Position numbers and translations under genes: made by a program
In this document: in pieces, positions 23,731 through 38,142 of the stretch
Numbering within the stretch: position 1 is the stretch's first letter
Layout: every line of letters starts with the position of its first letter
Assembly: GCA_911728455.2 (NCBI GenBank)
Contig: OU452219.1
Location: 17,355,397-17,419,396, forward strand
Direction of reading: 5' to 3'
Origin: Marthasterias glacialis
Lineage: Eukaryota; Echinodermata; Asteroidea; Forcipulatida; Asteriidae
Length of the DNA stretch: 64,000 nucleotides
The notes under the pieces: model-generated
The model's database searches: none
What the model was told of the DNA's origin: nothing
The model's input: only the letters and a program-made list of their open reading frames with translations

Positions 23731-26700
23731 ATCCAGTTTCGTCAGGACTAATAGTTGCATGACAAGATACAGTACCTTTGTAACGTGCTTACCGCACTGT
23801 TTCAGAAAATGCTTAGCCTCACTGATCAGTAACACCCGTCTTCCAATGAACAACTAAGCGAGTTTCTTAGGCTATCTAGTTAAGTACGTATTTGTTCACG
23901 GGCCTGTGGTGCATGCGAGACTAAAACTTTTTGAATGCATTTCCCCCCTCTCAATTATGCTATATAGGCCTGTTTTGTATTGGCAAAAACGTACTTTGAC
24001 AGAAAGAGACAGTCATTTCCAAGCGAGCTCAAACCCGTGGTCAGCAAAGTAAATTAATTTCACATTAAAATTTGACAAGTTTGTCTTTTTTTTTCTTCTC
24101 TGGCGAGCAGCACACGCTATGTCTCATATCATTAATGTGTAATTAAGAAAGGCCGACAAACAAATCCATCTACACATTCAAATTACAGGCTTAATAAAAG
24201 TGTCACACAGAAGTGCCTGCCCAAAAAACTTCCCAGCCTTGGGGTACATCTAAAGCTAATGTGAAAAGAATTCGGAGCGCAATAGCAAAGAGCTGCCAGG
24301 TTTAGTCAACTCAGAGTCGTCCGCTCGTCCCGAGCTCCCACAAACAAAAGCCCCGGCACAACGTTAAAAAGGCATTACCAAGTTTACTTACGGCCAGTGG
24401 GCGCATTGATGTTAAGCCATGTGGAAAGGTTACCTAAAGTAACTGAATATTATCCTCACATATTTATATGTCTAATTATTATATACATGTATATCTTGCC
24501 GGTTTGTTTCTCCTAATGCGGGGCACATGTTACAACGATCTGGCTGACCAAGGGGTCAATATTCGCTCAGACTTTGACTCCGGTGCAGACGTATTAGGGC
24601 GCTCCAGGGCGTCTTAGAACTCTTGCATTTTATGCGGATATGCCTTCATACGGAAAGGCCGTATGACGCCATATGCAAGTACATCGTGTGTTGACTTCCC
24701 TTTTCGAGAAGTCGAGTTCCCATGCTTATATTTTCGTAGTGGATGTGACTTTTTAAAGCAGAAAGACTATCTTTAGTAAGTGTTCTTAAGATCTATAGTG
24801 ATCTTCAATAACATTATCTACTTCAGTCCAGACCAAGTTTAGATGAAAATATATGCAATCCTAAAATGAAACCACTTGACCCAATCACTGACCAGCTGGT
24901 CGTGGACATGGAGACTCTGTAGAATCGATGAGTTTATGACAAGCTGTGAGTGTCAGTCAAAACACCTGTGGACACCTTGTTGAGTTTTCAAAAACATCCT
25001 ACTCGAAGTCCAGCGTGTTTGTTTTATTTTGGTTTCTTCTCCCTCGCCTCCCCATTTTTTTCTATCTCGGTGCCATCGCACAAACATCAATCCAGTTGCT
25101 GAGCTCTACGTCACAAAGCGCCAAGAAGGCATTACCCAGTTTAATTACGGCCATGCAATTTTGTAACTTCTGAATGGATTTTTAATTGAATCAGTGTAAA
25201 AAATTAGACGCAATTCAATATTCTGATTGTGATGTCCTTTTGATTTTGAATCAATAAACCATTTATGATCATCAAGTAGGTTTAGCCAATGAATCAATTC
25301 TAATTGCTCCGCGAAATTGGATTCACAATACAAATAAACTTTTTGAAGAACATTGACCAGCGAGTACATTAATCATAAGACAAATTAACACAGTTTACCA
25401 AGACAATTACATTGTTGGCATACTTGGGAATATGCTGGTAGAGAAAGCTTTGCGTCGTAATTGTTGTTTTAGTTGTTGTTGTTGTTTTTTTTTTATTATT
25501 ATTCTTGCCGATTCGTACACACTTTGCTTTGTCATTCCCACAGGTCATCGAGTCTTTCCACAACCTCACTTCAGTATTTTTTAAACTGTAAATGCAACAA
25601 ATGTGAATCTCGTCACGTGTTAGTCACATTTTCATACACGTTCATGTACAGCTTATTTTGATTGCGGCAATCCAGTTAAACGACGGTCATTTTGGAGGTC
25701 TTAGAATGCTTTTTCCACGAGTTTGACAATTGTTTCAGACGGACATATTACCTCTGGACAATTTGTAGCCGTATCAATTTTATGACTAGTGAGCTCTCAG
25801 ATTGAAACAGATAAAAAAATAATCAAATATTCACTAGGTTGAAGGTAGAATAGAGGGTTGATATTCATGCGATTTTTTTAGTAGTATCAGTCCGAAAGCT
25901 TACTAATTGTGAAGTTCATACCAGTACCAATCTTCCATAGAAATATTTCTGTCTGAAATACTGTTAAAGTCAAGAAAATAGAAGTTGAAGACCCCGATTT
26001 GAATTTCGATTGTAACAATCAAAAGATAAGGACAATGTGTTTACATGCTGAAAAGGGCGAATGGTTATTCACTATTTCTCCTTGCTCAGACGACGGGTTG
26101 AGCCCAAATTTTCAGTTATATTTTCTTGTATGCATTGAACCACACAAAGTAAAAACACTGCACTTTTTTTTTGCGGGGCATTGACTTCCAGCGAATAATT
26201 TAATTTCAAAATGGTTTTTAGGAATTCATTTTTAATCAAATACTTTTGAAGATTCCTATGAAATGTGAGGTGTGATACACAGAGCTATGGGCCTAACTTT
26301 CAGTGTTTTACTTATGAAATTGATATAATTAGATATTAGACCGTATACGGTTGTGCTTTATTTTACATTAACTGTGCCGGACCTTAACAAATGTTTAAAG
26401 TAAGTTGTAGTTTCCTGTCTACCCTTAAAACATAGTGGTATTTCAAAACATCCAAATGAAATTTGCTGAAGACGTTGATGGGTTATATTTGGTCGAATGT
26501 ATGGGCTATTTGGTCGATTGTATTCTGTATTGCAAGACTTTGCTTTACGACATATTGATATCTTATTATAATAATATTAATAACAATATCAGTCATTTAT
26601 AAACCACTTTGCAGCACTTTAAATCTTTGTTTACGAGTACAACACATAAATCCATTGATTTATATACGGTATTATTTTAGAGATATATATTTTCTTGTAT

Positions 26701-26784
26701 GGATAATAATAACTTTTAATAATTTTTATACAGAGGTTTATCTGAGGGCGTCTCGAAGCGCTTATTATTATTTTTAATACATTT
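23731..26784. other. No gene recognised; repeated 28-bp motif
   Basis: Holds AAGGCATTACCAAGTTTACT at 24370 and a near-identical AAGGCATTACCCAGTTTAAT at 25125, each followed by TACGGCCA. Otherwise AT-rich with repeat F copy 2. Confidence 0.5.
25886..25985 (+). repeat. Short dispersed repeat F, copy 2
   Basis: Contains AAGCTTACTAATTGTGAAGT and AGAAATATTTCTGTCTGAAA, followed by AAAGTCAAGAAAATAGAAG. Best preserved of the five copies. Confidence 0.65.
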
Positions 26785-27058
26785 TTTTTTTTTTTGGTGC
26801 TGCGGCGAATTCAGCCACTGCCAGAAATACCAGGGCAAACCCCGTCTCTTAGCAATAAGTGTAACCGGGTTCTTTTAGTGCATTACACAATACACAAGAC
26901 CTACGGCTTTATGTCCCATTCGAAGGACGAAGCAATAATGGTTAAAGTGTCTTGCTTTAAGGACACAAGTGTCAAGACCGGGACTCGAACCCACACTCTG
27001 CTGATCAGAAACACAAGATCTTGAGTCCGGTTTGCTTGACCACTCGACCACGACACGC
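26785..27058 (-). mobile_element. tRNA-Leu-derived SINE, copy 3
   Basis: Minus-strand copy with head complement GGGACTCGAACCCACACTCT and CTTGAGTCCGG, and the same body as the 59.1-kb copy (GCATTACACAATACACAAGA, TCCCATTCGAAGGACG). Flanked by a poly-T run and a GCGTCTCGAAGCGCTTATTA tail-like segment at 26748. Confidence 0.8.
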
Positions 27059-27936
27059 CATGGTCTCTTCCTGCCAGGGTACGACTCCGCATTCGATAGC
27101 AACAACCTTGTTTCCAAACTAGCAAATCATTTCACAAAAGCTTACTACTTTATGACAATTTGGGTGAATCGATCCCTTTGAGAAACGGTTTTGTTTGAAA
27201 CTGTTCCCCTCTGTCAGAAAATCTTCTCAACGAATATATTTATAAAATCAACTTTTATTACAGCCTATATTACATGTAGGTTCCGTTATCAAGAACTTGT
27301 TGATATTTGACAATGGATACACGGTCAATACTAACTTTTGTAAGGGGTTATGCTTCAATGTTTTCGAAGTTTATTTATTTTCCACATTATTAAAATCAAT
27401 CAATCGACCCCAAAACAGTATACATATATTGTTTTTATGTGCTATAGAAAGTAAGGAATGGGAATGGTAAATTGGAAACTTGTGATTTCTCTTTTCCAAC
27501 AGCCATGCATTGCCAGTACACAATGCTCTGGGAAATACTTCCATCTGACATATAAATTATACGCGATCAATTTTCAACCAAGCTCTCGATTCTTATTTCG
27601 TTGTGCCCCCCCCCCCAAAAAAAAAAAAAAATTTAAAAAAAAATAAATAAATAAATAAAAATTTAATAAAACAAAATAATATGAAGATGTACACAATCTC
27701 TGACAAGGCATAACCTTTATTCTGTATTTTCACCAAAACCATGACCACCTATTATTTTCATGAAATGTTCACAGTTTAATTGTGTAGTTTACTTGAAGGA
27801 AAAAGTATAGAGGCTAATGAGATTTTCTGAATAATGGGTTGCATCGTAACCTTGGGTGAGCTCCCTCCCTATATACGGCAGTTTCAGGTTAAAGGGTTTC
27901 TGACTGGCACCCCGAACGAAGATATTGACAACATTA

Positions 27937-28085
27937 GGGGCTAGATAGCTCAGTTGGTGGAGCGCAGGTACGTTAATCCGATGGTCGCAGGTTCAAATCC
28001 CGTTTTAGTCAATTTTTCTTTGTTCACACCAAAATGAATTTATCTTTACCCCATCAGTTTCCCTTGTGGTTTATATTACTTCACA
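27937..28085 (+). mobile_element. tRNA-derived SINE, second family
   Basis: Head 27937-28010: GGGGCTAGATAGCTCAGTTGG (A box) and CGCAGGTTCAAATCCCGTT (B box), with a poor anticodon arm, so not a working tRNA. Tail TTTTTCTTTGTTCACACC and CAGTTTCCCTTGTGGTTTA. The tail recurs in inverted form at 52.15 kb. Confidence 0.7.
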
Positions 28086-29252
28086 TTTCTAAATAATCTG
28101 TAATTTTCGATGATATCCTTTTTAGCAGTACAACGTAAACCACTTTTGTATATGCAGTTTCAAGTTGAGATTTTTGATGAGTTATTTTGAAAACGTAGGA
28201 TTTGATTGACTAGACTATACCGGCATTTAAAAAAAAAGCACAGTCCCTTTAATGCTTTCACGAGAGACCCAGATTATTCACTGTCTCATTTCAAGGCACA
28301 TCTATTTGTAATTACACGTTCAAATTAAATGTAAATACGTGCATTTTGTTACTCCATCACATTTACAATTCCCGCTATGTTTTACATCTCTCTGCAAGAA
28401 CATATCCCCGAGGCTGTTGCGGGCGTTGATGATGAAGAAGGGGGAAAAAAAGAAGAATAAAGAAGAAGAAAAAATCATTCATTCTGACGTCAATTAAACA
28501 TTCAAAAAGAATACACAATCGCAAAATGTTATTGACTGAATGCATACTATGTAATGCCAGGCCGCATGCGCGTCCCCCATGAGAATTCGGCCTATTTTAC
28601 TTAGTTATTATGCAAACAACTTTCTCGTATCAGTGTCCAAACACAACTTATTACAAAAGTGCTTAGATCAGTATAATCGGACCGTCATAGATATTAATTC
28701 TTTAGCCTGATACATGTTGAGACTCCATTCCTCTGGAGATGTAGTCTACTACGGATATAGCCCAGGGGGTGCATTTAGAAGAACTTACTTCGAGGATTAC
28801 AACAGTAAACATTTTTTTTCTCCCTTCTCTTCTTCGGTACCGGGTGAGTTTATGCCGGTCGTTGACCTCAACAAGTGAAGTTTGACATGGTTTTGGTTCA
28901 GGACACTGGCTAAACGAGACGTCTGGGCTCAAGTTTAGATACTGTATTTATGCATTACCTGTTGTGCATTTTGATCAATTCCAGACGTGTCCCTCAAACT
29001 GATGACGCAAAGGGGTAAAGATTTGCTGAATATGTTTCATAAAAATAAAAGTGAATAACGAAGTCATTGCGATTTGTATTATGCAAAGTTTACGAGAGAG
29101 AGAGGGGGAAATGTATGTGCCTTATTCTCACCGGAGTGATTCACTCTCTCTCGGTGTTTGTCAATGACTCGCGGCGCAGAGCGCGGCCGGCCGGAGTGAA
29201 CATTTTACGGTATGAGTACACTCTAGCCGCACGCTCCATCAAGGTGTTAGTG

Positions 29253-29285
29253 TTTGTTTCCCCGAGTGGTACTCGGGGAAACAAA
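29253..29285. repeat. Perfect 15-bp hairpin
   Basis: TTTGTTTCCCCGAGT - GGT - ACTCGGGGAAACAAA. Lies in a CG-rich island (29160-29340) without a recognised gene. Confidence 0.7.
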
Positions 29286-32200
29286 ATCAGCCTCGCCGGC
29301 CAAATCACATCGGCGTACAAATATCCTGCAGGTATCCGCGGGACAAAAAAAAAATGCCCAACTAATATTGTCAAGGTCGGGGGGAAAAGTCGCTGTCACT
29401 TTCATCTTGCTGAGATGAAAAGCTAAAATGAGATTGGCCGTGCTGCTCCCGGGCGTCTTACCGTAGTAATTGCGCAAGGTTGTCCCGGGAAAATAATAGA
29501 CGGGTTTGCTCAAAGGTATACACTTCAATTTGGGCAATGGCTTTCAGGCAGGAAGCACAAGTGACATTGCAGGCTCGATGTGTGACAGGTACACTATAGC
29601 AAATACACCTGTTAATCAAGTGATGACGCTCTCAGTGATAAGCAAATCATCTCCAGCAACATCCCTTTGTATAGGAATCCACCGGAGGCCCCATCAATGC
29701 TTTCTCCTCATCTCCAGCTACCCCGATCCCTCAGCTTGTAATTCTCTGAGCCGGCCGGATGCATTCGGACTATTTGATACAACCTAGGCTATTTGTGAAT
29801 TATTCTGCAAGTTTGTCCTCTTGTCCATACGTCACTGATGACATCTCTCCTCCATAAAAGGAAACAATTCTTCCGCAGTCAGTGGTATCATCTCGCTGAG
29901 TATGTTTGTGAAAGAGAAGAAGAATAAGAAGAAGAAAGAAGAAGAAAAAAAAACTCGTATGGGATGGCTTCTAATACGGGCCAACATTAAACTGACCTGG
30001 TATGAACCCATCGCACTCACAGAAGGGGAATATGATTGTGAAGATGTTCAAACCGTTTGCACGTCTGGGACTTCTTTCAGCTCGCGCATGTCGCAACTGT
30101 ACGAGCCAGGCTAAGTGTATCTTGCTACCCCCGATCACCAAAAGCAAATTTGCTGTGTTCGTTGTGACATATTTTTATGGAATATTTGTACGTCGATCAC
30201 ACACAACAAAAAATGAACAACACATTGATATGATATTTTTTTTGTCTTACAGAGCAATGATCTTCAGATTTCTCGAAAAAGGTCTATGAACTCAAGTTTC
30301 TATATTCCCATATCATTTTTTCAGGTAGAGGATTGATCCGTTCATATGCATTTTACAGTAACTCCAATAATTAATTCCAACACATTATATTAACTTGATT
30401 AGCCGAATCTAAAGATCTGACTAAAATATTTCAAGTGACCACAATGATTTGCTTAGAACAAAAACAAATGCTAAAACTTAGACGCAACAGGTCTCTAACT
30501 AGTGTCCTCATTTACATTATTCGTGACTATACTGACTATTACCCGTCTTTGTCTTTACTTTGTTGATATTTTTTCTAAGCAAAACTGATTCCCGTTCGTT
30601 ACTTTATGGTCAGTCCATCTCGCTTGCTTAAAAATTATACTATAGGGGCCTAATCATTATGAAACTTTTCCTGAATTTGGGTGTTTTTTTCTTCTTCATG
30701 ATTTAGGACAGGCGTAAACATCATTAGCAGTCCAGACTTTGATAATTATCTTTTAATCTAATGAAAAATGGCATAATTTACCCAATGGAGGCATCATTTT
30801 TTTTTGAGTAATTGCTCATTAATTTCTTCCCCTATGCCGTCACAATCCCCCCAAAACTCCTTGCTTTTCTTAATGATTAGAAAATTAAAATACTGATGTC
30901 GCTTCAATTTGGCAATTTGGAACGGTTCATTTACCCGATGATTAGAAGCAAATGGTTCAAGGCGATGCACTATTAAGTTGATAATGCAGCTGTGTCTGAC
31001 CATGAAAGTAGCGGTTATGGATGAATTCGCCGCGTTGGAGATCAAATGTGCCAGGAGAAAAATATAACCTTGGCGAAGAAGAGTTACCCTCGGCTCCGCT
31101 AACGAAAGGCGACGCCTAGCGTATCAGGGACCAGCCAGAACAAAGCCCCGGTCAGCCCAACGACCTCGCAAAAGGCTGGCTGGTACCACACTTCAAATAA
31201 ACTCCCCGTCGCGCGTTACACATTAAAGTTTTAAAACGAAATGATACCACGTGTAGTGAGTAGCTAATCTGCTAAAGGTCTGTGGGATCCATATTTACCG
31301 TCTTTACTTATTGAAAGCATTCCATAATTCATGTGATTAATAAATAAAGATATACATATACACTTATTTGTATTATGTATGAAACAATGATAGTGCAGAT
31401 GAAGTCCAGAATATTACCGGTAGTAATTTAGAAAATGGATGCTGATGTTATACTCTAACGGCCACAAAAAAAACTGTAAAAATGATATTTATTATCTAAT
31501 ATTCACACACGTAAACTTGAAGCAGTGGCCTACCTTGAAATATTATTGAAGGGAACTCAGGAAAAAAACTATGCCTTCAGCAGGGGGTGAAATGGGGTAA
31601 GGGGCGCGGGCGGGGGGGGGGGGGGCAGGGTGGAAAATGAAACACTTGTAAGAAACGGTATGTTGTCTGGGTGGGTCGATTAGTGTCTGATTTTTCCATC
31701 GATTAGCTCTTTCTAGTGGATTGCTCTATCACACGAGGGGTAATCCCCAGCTCATTTCCCGTTTGTCCGTCTCTTAACACTCCTAATAGGTGACTTTAAG
31801 GCTGGCAGACTGCAGAATTGCCTTGCTTGTGTCATAGTTAACTTCACGTATTAAGTGACTTGGCGCAGAATAACGTCAGTAAAATGTAGTCTAAAAACAG
31901 AAGGTGTGGATCCTTGTGGGCACGTGTCCAGGGTTTCCCGGGGTGGGGAGTCAAGCGGGTTAGGGGTTGACTAAGACCCACAGGAAAACCATTTCTTGAA
32001 GCTAACAAAGATCTCAATAAGCTGAAATCAACCAATTTGACTCCTAATCCCCTGGCTCCCGTTATACAATCCGATCTTGGGTAACCTTTTTTTTTCAAGT
32101 AGGCCTATAGGTTGCCTTTTGCCATGTTGGTAAATATTAGATTGCGAATGAGTTTTATCTTCACGGTAGGTTTAGACATCATCAAAACTACTAAAGGAAA

Positions 32201-32934
32201 CCTATCAACGAAAGGATCCAACTCATTTGTATTAGTGTCTTCATTTAGTTTTAACATTTCCGTTCGTTCTGCTTATTGTTGTGACCAATCACCCTTCCTT
32301 TGTACCTAAACTTGTCCATGTCCGAATTAAAGGGGGTGGGGGCACTTCAGCCTTCACAAGGCCAATGCCTTTAGTGGTAAAGTTAAAGATACATTTTCAG
32401 CGATCTGGCCACGGCTGGACGGGCCGCACCGGCCATCTTTAATTTCCCTCAATGCGTATACGGTAAAAAAAATTGACAGAGCATTTAATCTGATTTCTTT
32501 TCTTTCGTTCTTTTTGTATGATGTAAAATGAATTGTAATCGTCAAACTGTATTCGTATTGAGAGAACCTGACCAAATTGGTCACCGGAGTCCTAACCCGA
32601 CCCAGGCTTCGGCCCGAAGGTACAGCTAAATCTTATCGCCAACCATCGATCAGCTCATCGGCCGACCATAATCCCTTCCCATGGTACATTCTCATGTCAC
32701 GTTTTTTTTTTAAAGACTAATGTTATAGAAGGGCAGATCACCCAACGACCCCACCCCCAACGGCCACAAATCGATATTAAACATGTACGGTTGCATGTTT
32801 GCACTCTGGACGTCTCAGCCCTCCACCATATACTACAACTCACATTATACGCTCTATAGACAGATTATCAGGGGTTAATGGATGTTATCACCCCCCGTCT
32901 CCAGAGCACTGATACACCGACCCCTGGTCCTTAC

Positions 32935-33059
32935 CCCCTTGCCCGGCCGGGTAGAGGTCTTGGCCCGATCCATATTTTTTGGAGTTCAGTGACACCGACC
33001 TCCGTACTTTTTCATCAGACTGGGACGGATGTCGCAAATGAGGGGTAACTTCCTCGCAC
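32935..33059 (-). other. Candidate cryptic exon (unrecognised)
   Basis: Minus-strand segment between CCGTGCAG and the donor G|GTAAGG, reading CEEVTPHLRHPSQSDEKVRR then SVSLNSKKYGSGQDLYPAGQ. It is less AT-rich than its flanks. No domain recognised and no partner exon found. Confidence 0.22.
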
Positions 33060-36000
33060 CTGCACGGTATCCAGTGAATATGACACAACTGTTACTGAGG
33101 AATTCAACTGAGCAAAACCAAGAAGGAAGTTTCATTTCATGCTCATGACCAAAGTTTTGTTTGGGACTTTGGAAATAGTTAACTTTTGAAATTAAATCGG
33201 AGCTGAAAGCCTGGGGCACAATTTTTAAGGCAGATGACGTGCAAGTGAAAATAATGCAGGCGGAGCAATTATCAAAGTTCAATACGGTTATTTAAGGAAA
33301 GTAATTACAAGCTAACAACCATGGGTCCGTTCGATGTGATTTGTTTCGTTTTGGTTCAGCAAATGAATGAATTCGTTCAAATGAATTCGTTCAATTATAA
33401 AACATTAGCTGTAGAGATATACTAACTCTGACCTCAACGAAGCAATCCTTAATCCCCGTTTTAATATTGAACCCAAAGGCATGTTTTCATTTCGACGCCA
33501 TGCTTAACTTAAAGGAATATTGTGAACAAATTGCACAATTATTTGTACTTATAAAACGGGAATGACGAATCACATATATAACGTTCTTACTATTCAAATG
33601 TGAACATAATCACTGACTGTTATGCCAAACGATTTTGGTTGCGCTAGTTATGTCAATCTTGTCTTCTTTGGCAAGCATAAAAAGTGCCCTGTGAATAATT
33701 ATTTATTGGAGAAAGAACACGTGTTCGGAAAAAAGGCGTTAACTAGGGTACCAAGGCCTGTATGTTAAAATACTCCATGACATAGTTTTCTTAAACATAT
33801 TTTAGACGGGTGAAGTTTCTTAATATGATTGTTTTCAGTACCGAATTCTCAAAATGCTATTCTCCCATTCAGACTAGATGCTTACCATAGTTGTTGGGCA
33901 AAGTGGATTAGTGTTGATGCTGCCGCGTCTATTTTGACAAGTTTGCCAAGAAATTACGCGGGGAAATATTTTTAGGGGAAACTGTATTGGTGTGAATCGA
34001 AAAATGTTGCGGTATTTCTAACAGGTCTTGCTCCCCGTATTCTCAACCCTGGAAAGGGCGTGTTGTATAATTTAATACAAATCGACAAGGTCGTGAATAA
34101 TAACGGTCGAGGAGCTGACTTGTTTAACACTTTTTGCTGAAAACATTGTCAAGTTTAATCACCAAAGACAGCTACAAACGCATATGAATGCAAATAGTAG
34201 GTTCGATTTTGAAAGTACATTCCTTTTTCTAGATACACCATGTAACCGGGGGTTCAACCCCTATTCATCCACGGGCTCTTCCTCATCAGTCAATCATCAT
34301 ACCCAACCCAAATCCCTCGTTAAACCCAATCGACAAAACAGACACATCAAAATGTACACGCTATAAACTTACTTTCAAGCTGTGCTGTCATTAATGTTTT
34401 ACCAGTATAGACCCCTATGCCATTTCCCCAAAAATATTACCAAAACTGAGTCCTTTACCATGGAATAGTTAAGGTTTTTTTCCCTCATTGAAATCAACAC
34501 ATACAAGGTTGGAAGCGAAAAGTAGTCTGACATCTTTTTTGTACAATGAAATCAGTGTTGAGGACCACTTTATTATGTCTAAGGAAACGTGACAAAGATA
34601 GTGACAAAATGATACAACAGTGAGAAAGAATTGTGCGATCATGTTGAATTTCATTATGAAAGCATTTAATTGGTATGAAGTTGGCACCGGGAAAAAACTT
34701 TAATTCTCGTTAAAGAGGGCTTTGAAGGTCAAATTCAGTTCTGTGATGCATTTATTTTCCAATGGTTAGATTCCTTATGAAAGTGGGAAAAAACTTACAA
34801 GTCTCTTACCTCACGTTAAAATAGTGTAAAATGCCATTGTATTTAACACCCTTTCAGTGCGAATTTTGTCAAAATCCAAAACGCCCATCAACGTCACGTT
34901 TCAAATAATGTGTATGTACTTTTTTGTACAGAAATCTTTTAGTTCATTCATGAATTTCGACGATATTCAATCAAAAGGGCATTGAGTTTTGACCTTTGAC
35001 CGAGGCGAAAATTCCTCTTTGGAATGTACAGACCCATTGGTTGTCGACATCCAATGACGGCATGTGTCCAATTTCTCCCTAATAGAGTATCTTTCAAATA
35101 CAGTGACATTCTCCGGCATTTTAACATGAGTTTGGAGACTTGTCATTTTGTTTCCACTTTCATTTATGACTCTGTCTATCGAAAAAACTTAGTTCATGTC
35201 ACAAACCTGAATTTTGATTTTGGATCCCTTTTTTAAAAGTGTTTATATCCGCTCTTTGTTGCGTGGCCACGTAGCATCAAAAACTGTGCTGGTTAATTAA
35301 AAAAAAACATCCACGCCGTGTAACTGGTTTTGCTCCCTCGGAACGCGAGAACCAATAAAGTCACAAGGACATTGCCGTCACGGGGCTGTTTTGACATACT
35401 TTTCGTAAAAATTCACCCTTGATTGAGATGATTTTTTACGAAAGTCAAATTATTTGAATTCTAAAGTTGATATGCACAAATTTATCCTGAAAATTACGGT
35501 ATTTTGCTTGATGAGACTTCTCTAATAGAAGAGATAACTTAACTCAATAAACGGTGCTTTCATGAAACGTTAATTTGTTGTGAATAGTGGGGTGGGGCAT
35601 AGTAATGAAAAAAAAGGAATAATGCTGAGATCACGAGCAAAGGTTACATGTAAGTCCACATCAGGGATTTGTAGAAATGTTTTATACATTTACTAAGCTA
35701 TTGGGTGCTTTTTCTTTAAAGGACCAAAAATCTGGGGATGATCCTATGGACCATCCCCATCTAGACAAAAAGTGTGGGGGATATACCCCACCCCCCCCCC
35801 CCCCCCCGGTATTTACGCCCATGAAACGTATACACGTTTTCATTATACACGTATATCCTACTAGGTGTCCAATTTTACATCTTTCTAACACAAAAGGTAG
35901 ATGAGAAATTACATCAATTGCGGACATGAAAAAAGTACTTCAAAGTTACTATACAAAAAACCTACTTGACTGAAAGCATATGTTATTCCCAAACATCCAT

Positions 36001-37134
36001 TAAAATCGTTTTGGCCAGGTGTTGTTTCATTTTACAGAAAAGTGCAGATTTTTTTTTCATTACGAAGCGATGGTCAGCCGACCATCGTTTGCAGAAAAAG
36101 CGGGTTCCGTTTGAATACGGATTCTTCATCATCTGTGTTGAAATAAAACCGCTACAGATTTTCGCTATTGGGCCTATCTCAAAAACGCTACCACCTTTTG
36201 AAATTAAATTTTCACAGGTTAGTGTTATAGCGTATATATAAAAAATTTAAACAAATCTACAACTGTATTATTGCATTGAAACAAACAAACGGTTCCAAAT
36301 ACCAATGATGTAATTTCCCTTTGAATGTTGCATGCTTTTCGTGAAAATAATACCAAGTTCACTATTAATTTCGTCGCATTGTTCCTCGACCGGTTCGTTT
36401 CATCGACGTTTTGTTTTACCCACATGCCCCATAGAATTTGTAAAACGTAAACTTGAACCTTTTACGCATCTTTCAGAGTACGCTTGCCCTTTTAGATTTG
36501 GATTTAGTAATGCAGAGCCGAAAGTGTGCGGGTTCAAGTTCAGTTTTCGATGCAACAAATTTTGTTCCGGGAAAAATGCGAACAGCGATCACCTTGAATG
36601 TCGGTCATATAACATCCATCTATGAGTATGTACCCCGTTCAAATGTACAGGGAACGAGAGAAGAAAAAAATAAGGAAGTTCGACTCAAAACAAGGCAAAC
36701 ATAAATAGCATAACACTTCAAGCCAGTGGGAATTTCGCTCCCAATAGAGTGATCAGCTCCTGCTGTTAGGAAAGCAACAACGGAAAGTACAATTTTATTT
36801 CATACTAGTCTTCTATTATAATCAGTCAAATAAGGTTTGTTCCCCAAACTATACTTTAAATTCTGAATCATGACAGACGCGGCTCTCTGTGATTTCTCAT
36901 GATGATTATTTATATTGGAAGTTATTTTCCACAAAAGTGGGTGCCTGGTCGTAGTTCAGCAATAATATTGTAAGCTGATTGTATGCGTGCGGGTTATAGT
37001 ATATGGCTCTATTGTTGGATCTCATCTTTAGCCACCCTTGACGCGCGGGTTTTACAACGCGGCACAGTCCCGCAGAGACGCGTCCTACGAACCGACAACC
37101 ACCATGCAACATCATAATATATTGCTAAAATGAT

Positions 37135-37335
37135 CCGGTCATACTGTGGGCGGACTACCCCTTGGAGAACGCGACAGCAATCATATCGCTCATCATTGCC
37201 GGAGTACATGTCATATCCTGGCAGTCTCCCTCTTTTGTCCGTGCACAATGTCTGTTATCGGGGATCTTCATCGCCAACGTCTCAATGTCTCTCCCCGTAG
37301 CTTTTTTTTTCCTTCTTCACCCTGCTCATATCTGC
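37135..37335 (+). other. Candidate exon or conserved CG-rich segment
   Basis: Plus frame reads DPVILWADYPLENATAIISL then IIAGVHVISW and LLSGIFIANVSMSLPVAFFF, resembling membrane helices. The minus strand is also open for about 240 bp, which weakens the case. A good acceptor-like site (TTTCCTTCTTCACC ... CTGCAG) is at 37335. Confidence 0.2.
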
Positions 37336-38142
37336 AGGCAAAGTGCAAAATGGCGCGAGTTTTTCTCTTTGGGGTTGGGTGGGCGAACTTGAATTGTTTT
37401 GATTAAAGATTAGAACGAGGGGGGATTGGGAAATCGCTGCTCGGAATGACAAAATCGGGCCTTAGGTGTAATCTATACTATTTTGTTTAAGATTATCATC
37501 CGTAGTCCCTCTAGCAGCCAAGCACAGTTTTAAAGGCCACATCAGACAAATTATTTTACTATCAGACATCTCCGTTGGATCAATGATGAAGCTCAAGGAC
37601 CGCGTTGGGAAAACAGTGGAAACTGTTTGGGCGTACCAAGGCCACTAATCTCTTTCCTTTTCCTTTATAACTTGAATTGTAACAGTCCACCAAAAATATG
37701 CCTCCTAACTGTATATAGCTAGGCTTGTCCAAAGCTAACATCGACTATAGTTTAGTTCGGCCATTCCCAACTTCTTTGAGGCAATCAATGATCAGCGTCA
37801 TCAAGAGGTAACGAGCGAGGAACATGCGTAACAGCTATGCACACTGCCATCATTATTTGCCAATTAATAATTATTCCTTATTTGCTAAAGCAAATAAGAC
37901 CACTAATTCTCATTTATATGCCACTTTGAGATTGCTAATCGAGACTTGATTTAAACTGGTTTTAATATGAGAAGACTCCAAGGTGACAGTCGATAAGGCC
38001 GTTTTCGAATTAACAGATTTAGCTATGGCCTGATTTGCTGAGAAGTCTTGACGTTGCCACAACCTGCCTTTTTTTACTCCCCTGTTCAGGGTGCACTACA
38101 CTAAATAGAGAGAAATCTACCTCGCTGAGCCTCATTAAATAA

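Larger units (their letters stand above)
28086..38142. other. No gene recognised
   Basis: AT-rich sequence. CG-richer islands at 29160-29340, 32900-33060 and 37010-37300 are the only places that look constrained. Purine tracts (GAAGAAGAA) lie at 28430-28475 and 29915-29950. No gene can be supported. Confidence 0.5.

Noticed and set aside
27937-28010. A functional tRNA gene
   Set aside because: The boxes are good but the anticodon arm does not fold well, and the tail recurs elsewhere in rearranged form.
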